A DNA stretch of 64,000 nucleotides from Nocardia sp. CY41. Its GTDB lineage: Bacteria > Actinomycetota > Actinomycetes > Mycobacteriales > Mycobacteriaceae. This document shows, piece by piece, positions 25,531 through 33,338 of the stretch; positions within the stretch are counted from its first letter, which is position 1; each line of letters starts with the position of its first letter. The stretch is from contig NZ_VUOS01000018.1 in the NCBI RefSeq assembly GCF_009829325.1, forward strand, positions 124,001 through 188,000, written 5' to 3'. Position numbers and translations under genes: made by a program. Below the pieces are notes generated by a model that ran no database searches, had not been told where the DNA came from, and was given only the letters and a program-made list of their open reading frames with translations.

Positions 25531-26169
25531 TCAACGTCCGAGCGTGGTGGCGGCGCGCTCGGGAATGGGCACGGTGAGCATGGCGACGATCATGTCCACG
25601 ATTTCCGCGCCGTCCCCGGGATGGGCGGTGCGCACCCCCGATTCCAGGGTGCGCTCGTAGTCGGCGATCAAGGCGAACATGACGGTGGCCATGGTCTCCA
25701 GGCGCTGCCTGCGCAACTGCCGCGGCAGGCGGGTCAGCGCCGCGTCGAGGCGGGTGGCGATGATGCGGACCGCGGCGCGGTCGGCGTCCGCGAGACGGTG
25801 CGCGTCCGCCACCACGGGATGGGTGCGTACGACTTCCAGGAACCGGCCCAGGTGGGTGACCCGGTCGTGGCCGAGCAGTTCGAGGATCGGTGTCGCGAGC
25901 ATGGCGACGAGGGTGTGCACGTCGTTGGCGCGGCCGTCGGCTTCGTGGGCGGCCAGCAGTTGCATCCGCCGCTGTTCGAGCCAGTTCATCCGCCGCTCGA
26001 CGATGGCCTCGATCAGGCCGGTGCGCGAAGCGAAGTAATAGTGGACCGCGGAGTTGTTGCGCTGCCCGGCGGCGGCGGCGATGTCGCGCAGCGGCACGTC
26101 GACGCCGCGTTCGGCGATGAGGCGTTCCCCGGCGTCGAGCAAGGCGGTGCGCGATGCGTCGCTCGGCAT
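25531..26169 (-). CDS. TetR family regulator
   Basis: A 212-residue TetR repressor. The helix-turn-helix runs over about residues 8-55 (TALLDAGERLIAERG, PLRDIAAAAG, SAVHYYFASRTGLIEAI). The N-terminal AAGQRNNSAVHYYF pattern is typical of TetR proteins that regulate lipid or steroid metabolism genes in Nocardia and mycobacteria. It is divergent from the SDR-VOC-LLM group and is probably its local regulator. The ATG at 26169 is 61 bp from the SDR start. Two direct TAAACAC repeats lie between them. Confidence 0.86.
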   Translation of the reverse strand: MPSDASRTALLDAGERLIAERGVDVPLRDIAAAAGQRNNSAVHYYFASRTGLIEAIVERRMNWLEQRRMQLLAAHEADGRANDVHTLVAMLATPILELLGHDRVTHLGRFLEVVRTHPVVADAHRLADADRAAVRIIATRLDAALTRLPRQLRRQRLETMATVMFALIADYERTLESGVRTAHPGDGAEIVDMIVAMLTVPIPERAATTLGR

Positions 26170-26182
26170 ATCCGCACTGTAC

Positions 26183-26211
26183 TAAACACTGGTATTGACG
26201 ATGTTAAACAC
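26183..26211. promoter_or_regulatory. Direct repeats in the TetR/SDR divergent promoter
   Basis: TAAACAC occurs at 26183-26189 and 26205-26211, 22 bp apart (two helical turns). This is within an A/T-rich segment between the divergent TetR and SDR genes. It could be a regulator site; no strong inverted repeat is seen. Confidence 0.35.
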
Positions 26212-26230
26212 AGATGCTTAATTGAACGGC

Positions 26231-26995
26231 GTGGTTGATGTGGCGGTGGTCATCGGTGCCGCGTCCGGTTTGGGCGCCGCGCTGTGCCGCCTGCTGGCGG
26301 CACGCGGCGTCGCGGTCGTGGCGGCCGATATCGACGCGGCAGGGCTGGTGGGGTTGGCCGCCGACACCGCGATCCACACCCAGGTCGTCGACGTCTCCGA
26401 CGACGATCAGGTACGCCGCCTGATCCACGGCGCGGTGGCCGAACTGGGGCGCATCGACTTCCTGTTCAACAACGCGGCCATCCGCCTCGGCGGCACCGTC
26501 GAGCACATGCCGTTGCCGCAGTGGCAGCGGATCGTGGAGGTGAACCTGTGGGGTGTGGTGCACGGCACGCGGCACGCCTACCCGCTGATGCGCGCGCAGG
26601 GTTCCGGGCACATCGTCAACATGGCCTCGCTCGCGGGACTGACGCCGGTGACGCCGTCGGCCGCCTACGCGATGACCGAGCACGCCGTGGTCGGACTCAG
26701 CACCGCGCTGCGCGTGGAAGCGGCCGCCGCCGGAGTCAAAGTGAGCGTCGCGGTGCCCGGCGGGGTGGCGACCGACATCGTCGATTCCGGGATCGACCTG
26801 CCCGGGTACTCCTATCGGCAGGCGGCGCGCCGGACGCCGGTCGGGATGATCAGTGCCGAACGGGCCGCGCGGCACATCTTGCGCGGCATGCGCAAGAACA
26901 AGCCCTACATCGTGTTCCCGCACTACAACAGGGCGGTGGTCGCCGCGCACCGATGGTGTCCCGGTCTGATGAGCCGTCTCGGGGGGCGCGGATGA
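26231..26995 (+). CDS. SDR-fold protein with altered catalytic Lys
   Basis: About 254 residues of the short-chain dehydrogenase fold. The cofactor motif GAASGLG is near the N terminus, with NNAAIRLGG and VNMASLAGLTP carrying the catalytic Ser. The YxxxK motif reads YAMTE, with Tyr146 but Glu150 in place of Lys; a single A-to-G change would explain it. Classical NAD(P)H reduction may be impaired. The start is GTG at 26231, or TTG at 26222; neither has a ribosome-binding site. The stop overlaps the next ATG (ATGA at 26992), so it is coupled to a VOC gene. It lies in a probable catabolic group controlled by the divergent TetR. Confidence 0.8.
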   Translation: MVDVAVVIGAASGLGAALCRLLAARGVAVVAADIDAAGLVGLAADTAIHTQVVDVSDDDQVRRLIHGAVAELGRIDFLFNNAAIRLGGTVEHMPLPQWQRIVEVNLWGVVHGTRHAYPLMRAQGSGHIVNMASLAGLTPVTPSAAYAMTEHAVVGLSTALRVEAAAAGVKVSVAVPGGVATDIVDSGIDLPGYSYRQAARRTPVGMISAERAARHILRGMRKNKPYIVFPHYNRAVVAAHRWCPGLMSRLGGRG

Positions 26996-27495
26996 TCGCC
27001 CGCGGTCAGATCTTCCAACTCTGCTGGGTGGTCGCCGATCTCGCCGCGGCCTGCCAGGCGTTCACCACGCGGTACGGGGTCGGCGAGTGGTTCACCATCC
27101 CGGAGGTCCACTTCGGTCCCGGCGCCGCCGAACTGCGCGGCGCCCCGGCGGAGTACACGATCGCCGTGGCGCTCGGCTATGCCGGTGGCCAGCAGTTGGA
27201 GCTGATCGAGCCGCGCGGCGGAGCGAGCCTGTATGCCGAGCATCTGGACCGTCTCGGTCCCGGACTGCATCACGCCGCCTGGGTACCCGAGGACTACGAC
27301 GCCGCGCTCGCGGAGGCCGCCGCGGCGGGGATCGAGATCGCCGCGCGCGGCAGGTTCGAGGGCGTCGGTATGGAGTTCGCCTACCTCGCGGGCGGCCCGA
27401 TCGGCTCGCATATCGAACTCCTGCGGTTGTCGCCGGAGATGAAGGCCCTGTTCGACCACTTGATTCCGGAAGGCTTCACCAACCCATGGCAGTAG
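26992..27495 (+). CDS. VOC/glyoxalase family protein
   Basis: A 167-residue protein with two VOC half-domains: QIFQLCWVVADLAAACQAF with QLELIEPRGG, then LHHAAWVPEDYDAALAEA with SHIELLRLS. His and Glu residues at the usual metal positions are present (LHHAAW and HIELL). It resembles catabolic glyoxalase/dioxygenase-like or epimerase-like proteins. Its start overlaps the SDR stop, with a G-run ribosome-binding site directly upstream. The two proteins probably act in the same pathway, followed by the F420-type LLM gene downstream. Confidence 0.82.
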   Translation: MIARGQIFQLCWVVADLAAACQAFTTRYGVGEWFTIPEVHFGPGAAELRGAPAEYTIAVALGYAGGQQLELIEPRGGASLYAEHLDRLGPGLHHAAWVPEDYDAALAEAAAAGIEIAARGRFEGVGMEFAYLAGGPIGSHIELLRLSPEMKALFDHLIPEGFTNPWQ

Positions 27496-27581
27496 GCGGT
27501 GATCTCCCGGGTGGCCTCGGCTCTGTCGGGGCGGCTCGGGTCCGCTTGCGGCCTTTCCTCTCCCGTTCCGGTCACGGCCCG

Positions 27582-27613
27582 CCGCGCGGGTACCGGCGCC
27601 GGGACCCGCGCGG
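27582..27613 (+). terminator. Hairpin between VOC and LLM genes
   Basis: CCGCGCGGGT (27582-27591) pairs with ACCCGCGCGG (27604-27613). The 12-base loop is itself partly self-complementary. It lies about 90 bases after the VOC stop and may end the SDR-VOC transcript. Confidence 0.45.
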
Positions 27614-27643
27614 CGCGCCGGACGCGCCGGGAAGGCGAGCATC

Positions 27644-28519
27644 ATGCGTTTCACCTACGCCGCGACGAGGACCGATCCGTCGTATTACCTCGCTCTGGCC
27701 AAAGCCGCCGAGGAGGCGGGCTACACCTCCATGGCCGTGGCCGACAGCGTGGCGTATCCAAAGGAATCCGACGCGAAGTACCCCTACACCCCAGACGGAA
27801 GCCGCGATTTCTTGGAGGACAAGCCGTTCGTCGAGGCGTTCGTGCTCAGCGCGGCGATGGCGGCGGTGACCACCACGTTGCGTTTCACGCCGTTCGTGCT
27901 GAAGCTGCCGATCCGGCCGCCCGTGCTGGTGGCCAAGCAAGCCGCCTCGGTGGCCGCGCTGAGCGGCAACCGGTTCGGGCTCGGTGTCGGCATCAGCCCG
28001 TGGCCGGACGACTTCGAGATCATGGGGGTGCCGTTCGACAAGCGTGGCGCGCGGATGGACGAGTGCATCGATATCGTGCGCGGGCTCTCGGCGGGCGGGT
28101 ACTTCGAATACCACGGGCAGTTCTACGACATTCCGCCGATCAAGATCAGCCCGGTGCCGACCGAACCGGTGCCGATCCTGGTCGGCGGGCACAGCAGACC
28201 CGCGCTGCGGCGGGCCGCGCAGCGTGGTGACGGGTGGATGCACGCCGGCGGCGACGGCGCCGAACTGGACCGGCTGCTGGCCGAACTGGACGCGCTGCGT
28301 GCGGAGTACGGCACCCGCAAGGACTTCGAGGTGCACGTCATCTCGCTGGACGGGTTCACCGTCGACGGCATCAAACGCCTCGAGGACAAAGGGGTCACCG
28401 ACGTGATCGTCGGCTTCCGGCTGCCGTACACCACCGAGCAGGACACCGAGCCGCTGGAGACGAAGATCGCCAACCTGTCGCGCTTCGCCGAGAAGGTCAT
28501 CGCGCGGGTCGACGGCTGA
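27644..28519 (+). CDS. LLM-class (F420-dependent type) oxidoreductase
   Basis: A 291-residue luciferase-like TIM barrel. It has ALAKAAEEAGYTSMAVADSV, LRFTPFVLKLPIRPPVLVAKQAAS and NRFGLGVGISPWPDDFEIMGVPF. PILVGGHSRPALRRAAQRGDGWM is the phosphate-binding loop typical of F420-dependent family members in actinobacteria. It probably uses reduced F420 or FMN to oxidise or reduce a lipid or xenobiotic. The start has GAAGGCGAG about 7 bases upstream. It follows the SDR-VOC pair. Confidence 0.84.
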   Translation: MRFTYAATRTDPSYYLALAKAAEEAGYTSMAVADSVAYPKESDAKYPYTPDGSRDFLEDKPFVEAFVLSAAMAAVTTTLRFTPFVLKLPIRPPVLVAKQAASVAALSGNRFGLGVGISPWPDDFEIMGVPFDKRGARMDECIDIVRGLSAGGYFEYHGQFYDIPPIKISPVPTEPVPILVGGHSRPALRRAAQRGDGWMHAGGDGAELDRLLAELDALRAEYGTRKDFEVHVISLDGFTVDGIKRLEDKGVTDVIVGFRLPYTTEQDTEPLETKIANLSRFAEKVIARVDG

Positions 28520-28532
28520 GGACCGCCGCGGG

Positions 28533-29396
28533 TCACGCCGCGAGCGCCGCGGCGGCCGCGGCGAGGGTCCGCGCCCGGTAACCGGCGCCGAACAGCGCGA
28601 CGTGCACCAGCAGCGGATGCAGCTGGTGCAGCGGCGTGCGGGTGCGCCACCCGTCGGCGAGCGGACGGGTCTCGTGGTAGGCGGCCTGGATGCGGTCCAG
28701 GTGCGCGGTGCCGAAGAGGGCGAGCATGGCCAGGTCGGTCTCACGGTGGCCTGCGTGCGCGGCCGGGTCGACGAGCACCGCGCGTTCGGCAGTCCACAGG
28801 ATGTTGCCCGACCACAGGTCGCCGTGGATGCGGGCCGGTGGTTCGGGCGGTCCGGCCAGCTCGTCGATGCGGTCGATGACGCGCTCGATCAGGCGGGTGC
28901 CGTCGGCGCCGAGCGCACCGGCCGCCCGGGAGAGGTAGGGCGTGAGGCGATGTTCGGCGTACCAGCGCGGCCACGGTCCGTCCGTCGGGGTGTTGGGCAG
29001 CGGCAGGCTCGCGATCCATCCTTCCCACGGCGCCCCGAACTGCTCGGATCCGCCCGCGTGCAGCGCGGCCAGTTCCCGGCCCAGCCGCTCGGCGGCCGCG
29101 GGCGTGGGGCCGGTCTCCCGCAGCCATGGCAGCACCAGCATCCGCTCGTCTGCCGCCAGTACCCGCGGCAGCAAGCTGCCGTCGCCCGCCGGGCCCGGCG
29201 CGCCGCTCCGCAGCCAGGTCAGTCCCGCCGCCTCGGCCGCGAAGACGGGTGTCGGATCGGTCGAGGCCTTCACGAAGACGATCCGGCCGTCGGCCAGCTC
29301 GGCGCGGTGCAGCGTCCAGGCATGGCTCGCGCCGAGATCGGTGACGGTGCGAATCCGCGCCGCCAGCAGTGCCGACAGATGGGCGGCGTAGCTCAA
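28533..29396 (-). CDS. Fructosamine-3-kinase-like protein kinase-fold enzyme
   Basis: A 287-residue protein of the fructosamine kinase/aminoglycoside-phosphotransferase fold. The catalytic loop is RIHGDLWSGNILW. The metal-binding segment is LVDPAAHAGHRETDLAML, with DPAA in place of the DPA-type motif. The N-terminal RIVFVKAS holds the ATP Lys. It would phosphorylate ketoamine adducts on proteins (deglycation repair) or a related small molecule. The start is an unusual TTG at 29396 that overlaps the TGA of the XRE gene (TTGA), indicating translational coupling. The frame extends far upstream only inside that gene. Confidence 0.83.
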   Translation of the reverse strand: MSYAAHLSALLAARIRTVTDLGASHAWTLHRAELADGRIVFVKASTDPTPVFAAEAAGLTWLRSGAPGPAGDGSLLPRVLAADERMLVLPWLRETGPTPAAAERLGRELAALHAGGSEQFGAPWEGWIASLPLPNTPTDGPWPRWYAEHRLTPYLSRAAGALGADGTRLIERVIDRIDELAGPPEPPARIHGDLWSGNILWTAERAVLVDPAAHAGHRETDLAMLALFGTAHLDRIQAAYHETRPLADGWRTRTPLHQLHPLLVHVALFGAGYRARTLAAAAAALAA

Positions 29397-30172
29397 CGGA
29401 CGCCCGCGGTGAGCCGTTTCATGGTGTCCTCGTCGGCGGGGAAGAACGATTCGATGGCCAGTTCGGCGACGGTGACGTTCATCGGGGTGCCGAACACGGT
29501 CGTGACACTGAGAAACGACAACTCGGCGCCGTCGTAGTCGATCCGCAGGGGAACCACCGCCTGGTCGGGTTCGGGGACGGCGAGTTCCACTTCGCCGCCG
29601 GGGTAGGACCGCAGTTCCTCGAGCAGGTCGGCCAGGTCCCGGGATCCGGTGACCTCGGTCTGGCGCGCCAGGCGGGCGAAGATGTGGCCGCGCCATTCGG
29701 CGAGGTTGCGGATGCGCCCGGCCATCCCGTCGGGGTGCAGGCTCAGCCGCAGGGCGTTCACCGGCGGTTGCGTCAATGCCGGGTCGATGCCTGCGATGAG
29801 AACGGCCACGCCGCTGTTGGCGTCGATCATCGTCCAGTTCTGGTCGATGGCCAGCGCGGGATAGGGCTCGTGGCCGGCCAGGATCTGGCGCATCGCGCCG
29901 CGGACGGCGTCCATGGCCGGGGTGTCCAGGCCGGGTTGCGCATAGGCCGGGGCGTAGCCCGCGGCCAGTAGGACGCGGTTGCGTTCGCGCAGCGGGATCT
30001 CCAGATGCTCGGACAGGTGCACGATCATCGTCCGGCTGGGGGTGGCGCGTCCGGTCTCGATGAAGCTGAGGTGCCGCGCCGAGGTGTCGGCTCGTCCGGC
30101 CAGCTCGAGCTGGCTCAGCCTGCGTTCCAGGCGCCAATGTCGCAGCAGGTCACCTGCCGTCGGGGTACTCAC
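29393..30172 (-). CDS. XRE regulator with MmyB-like ligand domain
   Basis: A 259-residue protein. The N-terminal XRE helix-turn-helix is about residues 8-65 (LLRHWRLERRLSQLELAGRA, SARHLSFIETGRATPSR). The MmyB-like PAS-type domain holds PALAIDQNWTMIDANSGVAVL. MmyB-like regulators often bind fatty acids or acyl ligands and control nearby metabolic genes. GTG at 30172 is the start. It is co-transcribed with, and overlaps, the fructosamine-kinase-like gene, which is therefore a likely target or partner. Confidence 0.86.
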   Translation of the reverse strand: MSTPTAGDLLRHWRLERRLSQLELAGRADTSARHLSFIETGRATPSRTMIVHLSEHLEIPLRERNRVLLAAGYAPAYAQPGLDTPAMDAVRGAMRQILAGHEPYPALAIDQNWTMIDANSGVAVLIAGIDPALTQPPVNALRLSLHPDGMAGRIRNLAEWRGHIFARLARQTEVTGSRDLADLLEELRSYPGGEVELAVPEPDQAVVPLRIDYDGAELSFLSVTTVFGTPMNVTVAELAIESFFPADEDTMKRLTAGVR

Positions 30173-30278
30173 GCCCCGATCCTACGAACGGTCACCCGGT
30201 GGGGCCATTACCTCGCGGGTAATCGACAGCGCTACCCGCAGGTCGCGGCGCCGGTCGTCGACCGCGCGCCGCGCGTCA

Positions 30279-30303
30279 CCGGCCGGAATGCTGTTCCGGC
30301 CGG
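30279..30303 (-). terminator. Hairpin after the ABM-domain gene
   Basis: CCGGCCGGAA (30279-30288) and TTCCGGCCGG (30294-30303) form a perfect 10-bp stem with a 5-base loop. It lies just after the stop of the tandem ABM gene on the minus strand, upstream of the XRE start. Confidence 0.6.
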
Positions 30304-30316
30304 GATGCGCTTGCGG

Positions 30317-30940
30317 TCAGGCCATCTCGGGGACGCGCAGATGCGCGAAGGCCAGATCGAACTCCCCCACCTCCAGGACGTTGGCACCGACCCGCTGGGT
30401 CGCCGTCGCCCTGATCCGATTGGTCTGCTCTCGGCTGCCCTCCATCGCCGCCCGGTTCTCCCACACCGTCGCGCCCACCGCTCGGCCGCTGTTCCGGTCG
30501 ATGAACAGGCTCGCGCTGCAGAAACCGTCGAGCATTTCCGTCTGCGGCAGCACTTCGTTCTTGAATGTGTCGGCCAGCCGATCGAGCTGGCCCGGATCCA
30601 CCTGAACCCACGTGCACCGGGTGCAGGAGCCGTCCCCGGCCGGATGGTCGCGGTGCATCACCGCGATCTCCCATTCCTCCACCCGCTCGGCCCGCCCGCC
30701 GAGCCGCCGGGCCAGGCCCTCGCGCAACGGCTGCACGCGTCCTCTGCTGGCGTGCAATGCCTCCTCGGTCTCCCAAGAGGTCGCGGCGATGCAACGTCCC
30801 GTCGACCGGTCGGCCATCAGGGACAGACCGACCCACCCTTGGATCTCGGGCAGATTCGGCATCAATTCATCCCGCAGATACGCGAGCCCGTCGTCGATCG
30901 AGGACGGCTGGGCCGCGATGGTGCTGGAACGTGCGTACAC
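30317..30940 (-). CDS. Tandem ABM/dimeric alpha-beta-barrel protein
   Basis: A 207-residue protein built of two similar ferredoxin-like halves. One is around DELMPNLPEIQGWVGLSLM with CIAATSWETEEAL. The other is around NEVLPQTEMLDGFCSASLF with AVGATVWENRAAM. This is the pattern of antibiotic-biosynthesis-monooxygenase-like (ABM) domains, here fused in tandem so a single chain can form the pseudo-dimer. The heme-binding or catalytic residues are not evident. GTG at 30940 has GGAGGTGG directly upstream. Function unknown, possibly redox or stress related. Confidence 0.75.
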   Translation of the reverse strand: MYARSSTIAAQPSSIDDGLAYLRDELMPNLPEIQGWVGLSLMADRSTGRCIAATSWETEEALHASRGRVQPLREGLARRLGGRAERVEEWEIAVMHRDHPAGDGSCTRCTWVQVDPGQLDRLADTFKNEVLPQTEMLDGFCSASLFIDRNSGRAVGATVWENRAAMEGSREQTNRIRATATQRVGANVLEVGEFDLAFAHLRVPEMA

Positions 30941-31042
30941 GGGCCACCTCCCGCCTGTCAGGGTGGTGCCCCGGTGGCGCCACCGGACATATTCACCTTC
31001 CTCCAGCCCGCCTCCGCATGCAATGCCCCCGCTACCGTCCAG

Positions 31043-31387
31043 CTACCCGGCGTCCCGGCGGCCGCGGGCCAGGCGCGCCAACGCCGCGCGCAGCTCCGGG
31101 AGGGGCCGCGAGGCGGTGAGTTCGGCCAGTGCGATATCCGCGATCGCCGCGACGAGGAGCGTCGCGACCGGTTCGGGGTCGTCCCACCCGGCGGCGGCGA
31201 GATCGTCGATGACGATCAGCGCCGCTTGCCGATTGCGCGCGGCGACCTGCTCGCCGAGGCCCGCTACCGAGCGCGCCTGGATCAGCAGTGCTTTCGTGGC
31301 GGGCTGGCCAGGCATGGCCGATTGGTGAAGGATCCGATCGACGCGGCCATCCATCAGGCCGTCGCGTTCCAGGAGACCGCCGGTCAC
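31043..31387 (-). CDS. Probable stand-alone TetR C-terminal-like protein
   Basis: About 114 residues, all helical. The sequence RDGLMDGRVDRILHQSAMPG to LPELRAALARLARG looks like the ligand-binding half of a TetR repressor without a DNA-binding domain. No helix-turn-helix remnant was found upstream in any frame. The GTG at 31387 is the most likely start; the open frame runs to 31864 but is non-coding there. It is either a genuine short regulator-like protein or the remnant of a degraded TetR gene. Confidence 0.5.
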   Translation of the reverse strand: MTGGLLERDGLMDGRVDRILHQSAMPGQPATKALLIQARSVAGLGEQVAARNRQAALIVIDDLAAAGWDDPEPVATLLVAAIADIALAELTASRPLPELRAALARLARGRRDAG

Positions 31388-31456
31388 TACGTGCTCGTAC
31401 GGAGCCGACCGGCGGTCGCGCCGATTGGGCTCGCGGATACCGGGTAGGCCCCGGGC

Positions 31457-31573
31457 ATGGAACTGTTGGTGATTCTCGGCCTCGCGGTGCTCGTGGGCGC
31501 GGTGATCCTGTATCGCAAGAGGACCGGCAAACGGCCCGGCGCACCCGAGGTACCCGGCAACGACGGCGAGTAG
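31457..31573 (+). CDS. Small membrane peptide
   Basis: A 38-residue peptide: one transmembrane helix (LLVILGLAVLVGAVILY) followed by a basic turn (RKRTGKR) and a short Pro/Gly tail. It looks like a genuine micro-protein because it lies immediately upstream of the DUF6480 gene, whose ribosome-binding site overlaps its stop. Function unknown. No clear ribosome-binding site of its own. Confidence 0.6.
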   Translation: MELLVILGLAVLVGAVILYRKRTGKRPGAPEVPGNDGE

Positions 31574-31582
31574 GGAGCGGCT

Positions 31583-31813
31583 ATGAGCGCGATGGATCCC
31601 GATCCCGCGAAGACCCCCGATCTGGAACCGGGCGGCGGCGTACCGCCCGGTTCCACGCCCCCGGACACGCCGCAGACCTCCGGGCCGTCGGCGCCGGAGC
31701 CGAGCACAAGACACCACTTCCCCGTCACCGGGGTCGTGGCGATGCTCATCGGGGCGGTAATCATCCTGCTCTTCGTCGCCGCGGCGGTCGGCATCGTGGT
31801 GTCGATGCTGTGA
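31583..31813 (+). CDS. DUF6480-family small membrane protein
   Basis: A 76-residue protein with PDPAKTPDLEPGGGVPPGSTP near the start, the DUF6480 signature, and one C-terminal transmembrane helix (GVVAMLIGAVIILLFVAAAV). The family is found in stress-associated loci of actinomycetes; its function is unknown. The ribosome-binding site GGGAG overlaps the end of the upstream micro-protein gene, so the two form a small operon. A strong bidirectional hairpin follows. Confidence 0.78.
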   Translation: MSAMDPDPAKTPDLEPGGGVPPGSTPPDTPQTSGPSAPEPSTRHHFPVTGVVAMLIGAVIILLFVAAAVGIVVSML

Positions 31814-31822
31814 CCGGCGCCC

Positions 31823-31859
31823 CCCACGGTCGGCCGCCCGGAGTGCGGCCGACCGTGGG
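31823..31859. terminator. Strong bidirectional terminator hairpin
   Basis: A perfect 15-bp stem: CCCACGGTCGGCCGC (31823-31837) and GCGGCCGACCGTGGG (31845-31859), 7-base loop. It lies between the convergent DUF6480 and SDR genes and can terminate both. Confidence 0.75.
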
Positions 31860-31877
31860 CTCATCGTGCGCGCACTC

Positions 31878-32717
31878 TCACAGGATCGGCCTGCCCCCGG
31901 TGACCGCGATGCGGGCGCCGGAGATGTAGCTGCCGTCGTCGGAGGCCAGCATCACGTAGGTGGGCGCCAGTTCGGCCGGTTGACCGGCACGACCCAGCGG
32001 GGTGTCGTCCCCGAACTTCGCGACCTTCTCCACCGGCATCGTGGCCGGGATCAGCGGGGTCCAGATCGGCCCCGGCGCGACGCTGTTGACCCGGATCCCG
32101 CGTTCGCCCAGCAACTGCGCGAGGCTGGCGGAGAAATTCGCGATGGCGGCTTTGGTCGCCGCGTACGGAGCCAGGGTGGGGGAAGGCATGTCGGAATTGA
32201 CCGAGGAACTGCCGATGATCGATGAGCCCGGAGGCATGTGCGGCAGCGCCGCCTTCACCAGGTAGAAGTACGCGTTGATGTTCAGTTCGACGGTGTGCTC
32301 GAATTCCTCGTCGCTGATCTCCTCGAGCGTCTCGTGCGTCATCTGGAACGCCGCGTTGCTCACCAGGACGTCGATCTTCCCGAATTCACGCACCGCCCGA
32401 TCGATGACGGCGCGACAGTGCGCGGCCTCGGACAGGTCGCCGGGCACGAGCACGGCTTTGCGTCCTGCCTGCGTCACCAAGTCGGCGACCTGCTTCGCGT
32501 CCTCGTCCTCGTCGAGGTAGGAGATGAGCACGTCCGCGCCCTCGCGCGCGTAGGCGATCGCCACCGCCCGTCCGATCCCGCTGTCGGCGCCGGTGATGAC
32601 GGCGGCTTTACCGGTCAACTTCCCGGAGCCGCGGTAGCTGTCCTCACCGCAGTCCGGGACCGGGGTCATCCTGGCCTGGATGCCGGGGACGTCTTGCTGC
32701 TGTTCGGGAAAACCCAT
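31878..32717 (-). CDS. SDR family oxidoreductase (YghA/GSP39-like)
   Basis: A 279-residue short-chain dehydrogenase. An N-terminal extension of about 30 residues (QQQDVPGIQARMTPVPDCGE) is typical of the YghA/general-stress-protein-39 branch. The cofactor motif is TGADSGIGRAVA. The catalytic site is in SSSVNSD with YAATKAA. It reduces or oxidises carbonyl compounds, probably NADPH-dependent, and is a common osmotic or oxidative stress protein. Its start has GGAAGAG upstream. It is the last gene of a minus-strand group that includes a hemerythrin-like, a PoxB-like and a P-type ATPase gene. Confidence 0.86.
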   Translation of the reverse strand: MGFPEQQQDVPGIQARMTPVPDCGEDSYRGSGKLTGKAAVITGADSGIGRAVAIAYAREGADVLISYLDEDEDAKQVADLVTQAGRKAVLVPGDLSEAAHCRAVIDRAVREFGKIDVLVSNAAFQMTHETLEEISDEEFEHTVELNINAYFYLVKAALPHMPPGSSIIGSSSVNSDMPSPTLAPYAATKAAIANFSASLAQLLGERGIRVNSVAPGPIWTPLIPATMPVEKVAKFGDDTPLGRAGQPAELAPTYVMLASDDGSYISGARIAVTGGRPIL

Positions 32718-32757
32718 GTCGTCTCTTCCTCCTGTGCACTTCGGCGCTACGGGTGAT

Positions 32758-33318
32758 TCACGTGTCCTGCTGCTGCCGCCAGTCGCGCACCGCGTCGCGC
32801 GTGCGGTCGAACAACGCCAACGGTGGGCCGGCCAGCAGGTTCGCCAGCGCGGACTCCCCCGTGTGCGGATGCGGGCGGGTCGGCGCCACCGCCTCGGCAG
32901 CTCGCACCGATCCGGCCATCCGCTTCAGCTGGCTGCTGGAGAACTGTGCGCGCAGCAGCGGGAACTCCTCGGCTTCCTCGTGCGTGGCGTGTTCGTCGAC
33001 GGCGTCGGCGAGCCGGGCCAGCCTGGCATCGAACTCCGGATGGTCCACGCCGAGGTCGTAGAGGTCGGCCAGCGCGCGTTTGGCCGCGTTCTCCTCCTCC
33101 AGTCGCGGTTGCACGATGTCGGCGTCGGCGCCGAAACGGGCGCGCCCGGCGACCGGGTGCACGACCTCCTCCTCGGCGCTCTCGTGCACGGCCAGCAACC
33201 GCACCAGATCGGTGAACAGATCCTGTTTCGCGTCGGGACCCGCCTGCAGTCGCGCCAGCAACTCGCGGATCTTCGCGTGCTGGGCGGTGAGCAGGTCGAC
33301 GACATCCTGGTCGGTCAT
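32758..33318 (-). CDS. Hemerythrin/HHE domain protein
   Basis: A 186-residue HHE protein. The first helix pair holds LTAQHAKIRELL and AVHESAEEEVVHP. The second holds DEHATHEEAEEFPLL, giving the His/Glu ligands for a di-iron site. The C-terminal third is unrelated and low-complexity (PTRPHPHTGES). Possible roles are oxygen or NO sensing, iron storage or redox defence. The true start is the ATG at 33318; the longer frame reads through the neighbouring gene. It lies 20 bp after the PoxB-like gene. Confidence 0.82.
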   Translation of the reverse strand: MTDQDVVDLLTAQHAKIRELLARLQAGPDAKQDLFTDLVRLLAVHESAEEEVVHPVAGRARFGADADIVQPRLEEENAAKRALADLYDLGVDHPEFDARLARLADAVDEHATHEEAEEFPLLRAQFSSSQLKRMAGSVRAAEAVAPTRPHPHTGESALANLLAGPPLALFDRTRDAVRDWRQQQDT

Positions 33319-33338
33319 CGCAACACTCGTTTCTGTCG

